Assembly: GCF_016545825.1 (NCBI RefSeq)
Contig: NC_052620.1
Location: 4,588,001 to 4,652,000 of the forward strand
Direction of reading: 5' to 3'
DNA: 64,000 nt
DNA from: Eucalyptus grandis
Lineage: Eukaryota > Streptophyta > Magnoliopsida > Myrtales > Myrtaceae
In this document: one piece after another, positions 58,636 through 64,000 of the stretch
How the letters are laid out: every line of letters starts with the position of its first letter
Position numbering within the stretch: the stretch's first letter is position 1
Program-made: the position numbers and the translations under genes
Notes under the pieces: model-generated
The model's database searches: none
What the model saw: only the letters and a program-made list of their open reading frames with translations
What the model was told of the DNA's origin: nothing

Positions 58636-58780
58636 GTGTGGGGAGGGTGAGGGATGAGCCAGGTCACGCTATCATTTCTCGTGGTGGGAATGATTCCTCC
58701 TGCTCTTAAATTCCCAAATTTGGGCGTGCCCCCCCACTTCATTTCATTTGCATTTCAAATCTCTCTCTCTCTCTCTCTAG
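58636..58780 (+). promoter_or_regulatory. Core promoter of actin gene 2, no clear TATA box
   Basis: Has the shared block CCAGGTCACGCTATCATTTCTC (58659-58680) and TTCATTTCATTTGCATTTCA (58738-58757), then one CT run. The stretch that holds the second CT run and the TATA box in gene 1 is missing here, and I see no other TATA match at a suitable distance. Confidence 0.6.
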
Positions 58781-60079
58781 CTCACTCCGGCCGAGAAGGA
58801 AAACCAGAGCCCGCCGGTGGTCCGGGAGGCTCGGCTTCGGATCTTCTCCGTTCGTCTCCCTGCTCCCACGTAAGCAACCCTCCGATCCGGCATTTGGGTT
58901 CCCCCTCCTTTCCGATCCGGGCTTCCAGATCTGGAATTTGAAATGATTCTTGGGTCCCGATGCGTGCGTGCGTGCTCGCTCTTCGGTTCTTGTTGTTTCT
59001 TGGGTAGATCGGTTCCGGGTCGATGCGATTCGGGGCGTGCGTTCATCTGGGTGTGGGAAAGTCGCGGGCTTTTCGTCCCGGGTCTTGGGACTTCGCCCCG
59101 TTGGGTTTTCTTGGCTTTTGCGGGGGTTGCTTGTGTCGCCGATCTGTGGGTTGGTGACGGATCCTTTGCTTGTCGTTGGAAAATGGGTCGTTGGATGTCT
59201 CATGCATGATCGCGCGCGTCGATCGGTTGGGTCTGGTTCTTGTGTTTCTCGATCTGTATGTGTGTGGTTTGATTCTTTGATTTTCTTGGTTCCTTGGTTC
59301 CGTCTTGTGGTGGTTTGCCTAGGCTGAGTTGTGGGTAGTTTCCACTTCTTGACGGTTGGCTGTGTGATGTGTCTTGATTTCTGCTCGGGGACTCTTGACC
59401 TTTTCTTTCGTAAGACAGGGTCTACGTCAAAAGATTCTCTTTTTCGTTTGATGATACGGGATGATTACCGGAAAGTGGTATGGATTTTACTGGAATTGAT
59501 GATAGGATCTCTTTGATTACACACGTGGAAATGAAAATGCGGCAATCTAGCTTGTTCTTTCTTTTTTGCCCATGATCTCCTCCCATGTGGTGAATTGCAA
59601 TGTCATGGCCAGGACACCAAGTCCATCATCGTTCCAAATATTAGTTGTCGAACGAACCCAACAAGGGAAACGCTTGGACGTCTGATTCATTTGTGGAAAT
59701 AGAGTCTCTGCATGATTTGCAGTGATCTAGATGGGGGTGAAATCCTGACACTTCTTTTCAATTGTATCTTGCTGACTTTTAGGTTTAAAGGTTCTAGTAT
59801 TAGGTGCTGTTATTTGAGTTCCTGAAGATGAGTGGCAGTAGCTTGAAGCTACAAGACAAGGAAAATGATTTCTTGAAGCTTAAAATGTAGGACCTATGGT
59901 TGTAAAGTTTTTGAAAGGACAAAAAAGAGAAATCGATTTATAAATACAACTTCTTGCAATAATAAGAATAGTAAGGAAAGATGAAGTACTTTTTGTGTGC
60001 ATTTGAATTGGTCAGTAATCTTTGTGCCTCGATTAAGCTCATTAATTTGTAGCTACTTGCAGGTTAATATCTTTTGAAA
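58781..60079 (+). promoter_or_regulatory. Leader exon and leader intron of actin gene 2
   Basis: The leader exon ends CTCCCAC|GTAAGC at 58869/58870, a near-ideal donor. The acceptor ACTTGCAG|GTTAAT is at 60062/60063, so the intron is about 1.19 kb. The second leader exon is 17 bases, the same as in gene 1. The intron is GC/T-rich near its 5' end and has three GATCTG words. Confidence 0.75.
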
Positions 60080-61544
<1,465 letters not shown>

Positions 61545-61990
61545 ACCCAGCAAGGTCTTTGTTGGTGAGCTATTTTGTTGGTTTTTTCTGTCATGTCTTG
61601 CGAACTCAAGTTTTATGAAGTAGCGATGGAGCTGGTGATGGAGGGGGCACGTTGGGAGTGTCGTCAATGTACTATAGCTTCTTCAAGTGCAATGCTTCAT
61701 TGTGATCACTATCTTCGAGAAGCAACTTTGTAATGGTCCTCTTGGTATGGAGTGACCCAAAAAAATTGGTATTGAAGTTCTTGCCAGTCATAGTCAGGTT
61801 TTGTCTCTAGTATGTCATTTAGAGGGATTGGGATTGTGGTGCTTCTTCTTAATTGCTCATTTTGGTCGTATATTAAGTTTTTTTCCCTGGACATTAATGT
61901 CAATATTGTATGAGGATTATATTCGGTTTGAGGTTTGTTCCTCTCCTATGAAGTTTCTGATTGGAGATTCTTTATCTTTTACTTTTCGAC
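61545..61990 (+). other. 3' UTR of actin gene 2
   Basis: Shares TGCGAACTCAAG, AAGTTTTTTTCCCTGG and TAATGTCAATATTGT with gene 1 in the same order. Poly-A site not determinable. Confidence 0.5.
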
Positions 61991-62428
61991 CTCTGCCATT
62001 ATGATCAACTTATCTTGTGCAAAACGTGCTGTGCTGTGCTATGCCGCAAGTACACTAGCCGTCACTCTGCAGCATGTTGTTTTAATCTTCTTTCTTTGGA
62101 AGTACTTTTCTGAGTACTGTCTCTCGGAATTGAGAGAATCAAGAAAATGAGAGCAAGATCATGGAACGACACAGGAATCATCTCATGCAATTATATAACC
62201 CAAATCCTGATGATTGTTTGCGATTAGTGCTCGATATCATCATTAATATTTTCGTGCTTTTAAAAAAGAAAGCGACGGAAGGGATGCGATGGATACCTTG
62301 TCAAGTGGCTCGGCGGCAATAAAGTTCTTTCATAATTCGTGAAACCATTGATTGTCTCTGAAATTTTGCTTATGGGATTTGAGCAACATAAGGCCGTTCC
62401 TTCTGTCGGCATATTGTAGGGGCATCGG
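61991..62428. other. Intergenic, nothing recognised
   Basis: No gene, RNA or repeat boundary identified between the actin 3' UTR and the tandem repeat. Confidence 0.4.
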
Positions 62429-62551
62429 TTCTCGATCCAGTCTGGTCCTACCAGGTTCTCGGTCGAGTCTGGTCCTACCCGATTCCTAGTTCTCGATCCA
62501 GTCTGGTCCTACCGGGTTCTCGGTCAAGTCTGGTCCTACTCGATCCTATCT
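62429..62551 (+). repeat. Two-unit tandem repeat, 61-bp period, with partial inverse
   Basis: TTCTCGATCCAGTCTGGTCC begins at 62429 and again at 62490. Within each unit the half-unit '[T]TCTCG.TC.AGTCTGGTCCTAC' is itself repeated, so the basic period is near 30 bp. Just after (62553-62590) lies partly inverse sequence (AATCGAGAACTGGATC), able to pair with it. Confidence 0.85.
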
Positions 62552-62628
62552 AGGAATCGAGAACTGGATCACTTGGTCCTGAGACTGGACTTGGTTCCCT
62601 TTCCTTTTGTTCTGCGAGGCTAGCAAGG

Positions 62629-62773
62629 GAAGTTGGGGGTGGATGGGAATGCCAAAGATGACAACTCGAAGAAGGCTTACCGAAAGCTGGCAATGAAGTG
62701 GCATCCCGACAAGAACCCAACGAGCATAAAGACGTTGAGGCCAAGTTCAAACAGATCTATGAGGCTTATGGGG
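62629..62773 (+). pseudogene. DnaJ (Hsp40) J-domain fragment with a frameshift
   Basis: The plus strand reads [20 protein letters not shown] followed by MKWHPDKNP. The HPD signature that stimulates Hsp70 ATPase is present, as is helix II (KKAYRKLA). One missing base after the codon for Asn-Pro shifts the frame. In the next frame helix III continues ([17 protein letters not shown]) and stops at 62773, where GTGAC could be an old splice donor. No G/F-rich or C-terminal domain follows within the window, and no start codon with a normal N-terminus precedes it. It is a truncated, broken copy of a class-B-like DnaJ gene. The tandem repeats just upstream hint at transposon-linked capture, but that is inference. 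Confidence 0.75.
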
Positions 62774-63875
62774 TGACAACCTTCGTTCATTCTTGCTTTG
62801 CCTGCTTGTTTTGATTCTATCTAGTTCTTTTTCTCCCCCCAATTGATTGGCACAAGAGGTGAGAGGAAAAGAGGTGGCATGAGAGGCAAACGTTGTTTTT
62901 TTTCAAGTAACAAAAAAATAAATAAATGAATCGGTCCAATTCACTTCCCACTTGGAATTAGAATCAGACTAAAAATCATCAATTTCAATCTAATGAAACC
63001 ATGAACCAGACCAGCACCCCCGGAAAAATTGCATGTCGGCGAGGACCATCTTCTTGACAAGCTTTACGCAACATGTCCGATGAGGTCGCCCGCGATGCCC
63101 GCAACCGTGCCTTGAACATTAACGTTTGGTAATTTAATGATTGCCGTTTCGCTTGGAGTGTCAAATACGAATGGCTTCAATAACAAAAGCTGAACCAACT
63201 CCCGTCCAGATTTTTGAGTACTTCGAAGCATAATTCAACCCTGCCGTAACGAAGTTACCATACTCGTTCAGTGAACCCACCTGGCCTTTACGAGCAGTAG
63301 TGCCCTCTCTGTTTCAATTGACGATCTTTGAAGCAAAGTTACACCTAGGAAAGAAGCAAAATACAGCCCCTTCTAGGCTTCAACCACCCACAATGATAAG
63401 CTACAAGTGCCTTAATTTTGCACTCATTACGCTTGTATTTTCCATTCACATGATCATCTACAGCATCAATTAGCGTTTATCCAAAGAAAATCTGGTCGTA
63501 TTGAATCAGATTCGCACGCATAATGATGACCAACCAGTCGCGTGAGCAAGCCAGAGAAGCGGCAATAGACAATTGAATGGAATAAAGAAGGAAATGGGCC
63601 CTAGCAGAGACTCTCTGTTAGTCTGGGAGGGGGTCGCCGGAGCTGATATTGACAATGATGCAAAGCTTGCCAAAAAGTAGGAAGATATGCAACATTAAAG
63701 AACAGAGCATTACATTACATTAGCGGAAGAGTAAGTACAGCAGACAACTGGCTAACACTCAGATCAGTTGCAGACACAACTGCATTACATAAAAGCTCCG
63801 TCCCCATGGTCACTAAGTTGATTCTCAAGGGATACGGAGCAACTCCTACGAAAGTCCTTCATTTTTGTCTCATAG
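62774..63875. other. Intergenic, possible 3' UTR at the right end
   Basis: No open frame of note. If the minus-strand frame at 63876-64000 is real, the stretch from about 63650 to 63875 would be its 3' UTR (minus strand TTATGTAATGCAGTTGTG..., GT-rich). Confidence 0.35.
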
Positions 63876-64000
63876 CTAAGAAAAGTAAATAGCAGATGGA
63901 ACTTTTCTAGTGATAATCCTGTCAAAAATTGGACAGGAACTCATTGAGAATTCCCAACCATCTTCATCATTCGGCACCGGATGCATGCCATCCAATCCAA
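63876..64000 (-). CDS. Possible partial minus-strand exon cut by the window end
   Basis: On the minus strand a frame is open from the window end to a TAG at 63876-63878 (about 40 codons), reading GLDGMHPVPNDEDGWEF and then MSSCPIFDRIITRKVPSAIY. The segment 'IFDRIITRKVPS' resembles the start of histidine-triad (HINT1-type) proteins (pattern IFdkIi.k.iPs), though the frame ends too soon for that domain. It may be the last exon of an unrelated gene, a HIT fragment, or chance: 40 open codons are not rare. Only the part beyond 64000 can decide. Confidence 0.25.
   Translation of the reverse strand, partial: GLDGMHPVPNDEDGWEFSMSSCPIFDRIITRKVPSAIYFS

Noticed and set aside
58654..59327. Overlapping open frames in the GC-rich leader of actin gene 2, both strands
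   Set aside because: They cover promoter, leader exon and leader intron of a well-defined actin gene and have no recognisable domain.

Overview
This 64 kb window is plant nuclear DNA, almost certainly from a woody eudicot. Family level cannot be proved from sequence alone; the repeat types would suit something like Myrtaceae, but that is a guess. The evidence is intron-containing actin genes of standard plant structure, ATL-type RING-H2 genes, abundant AT-rich intergenic DNA, Copia and TRIM retroelements, a Cassandra (5S-bearing) TRIM, and foldback/MULE-like elements. I see no bacterial-style operon, CRISPR array, rRNA gene or intact tRNA.

Layout. 1-15 kb is retroelement debris: a small TRIM (1213-1551), a TNT1-like Copia remnant (about 3.9-5.3 kb), and an old Copia on the minus strand whose reverse transcriptase is split by a younger, structurally complete but mutated Copia (9065-14132, 5-bp target duplication). 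A second TRIM-like pair lies at 14280-15015. 15-19 kb holds a CT microsatellite, two foldback/MULE-like elements with GC-rich cores, and MITEs.

19.3-38.65 kb is an old tandem segmental duplication. Unit A (19.33-25.39 kb) and unit B (25.42-38.65 kb) each end in an ATL72/73-like RING-H2 ubiquitin-ligase gene (24526-25215 and 37799-38476). Unit B has been expanded by a decayed LTR element, a solo LTR whose empty site survives in unit A, several foldback elements and a Cassandra TRIM.

39-51 kb is mostly intergenic, with an AAT microsatellite, a GC-cored element and one small two-exon gene for a 71-residue membrane protein of unknown function (CDS 46864-47441).

51.5-62 kb carries two actin genes in tandem, both on the plus strand (CDS 52767-54235 and 60080-61544). 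Each has a leader intron, four coding exons and a 377-residue product. The proteins differ at only two residues, while the DNA between and within them has diverged except for a promoter block, the splice framework and parts of the 3' UTR. 62-64 kb has a tandem repeat, a DnaJ J-domain fragment with a frameshift, and an open minus-strand stretch running off the window end.

Functionally, the active content appears to be five genes: two ATL E3 ligases, one small membrane protein and two cytoskeletal actins. No operon-like or pathway link between them is implied. I did not find a clearly new biological system. The best leads are the nested and solo-LTR events datable against the duplication, the foldback elements with a shared GC-rich core motif, the 99-bp direct repeats flanking an element that lost one arm, and the promoter divergence between the two actins.
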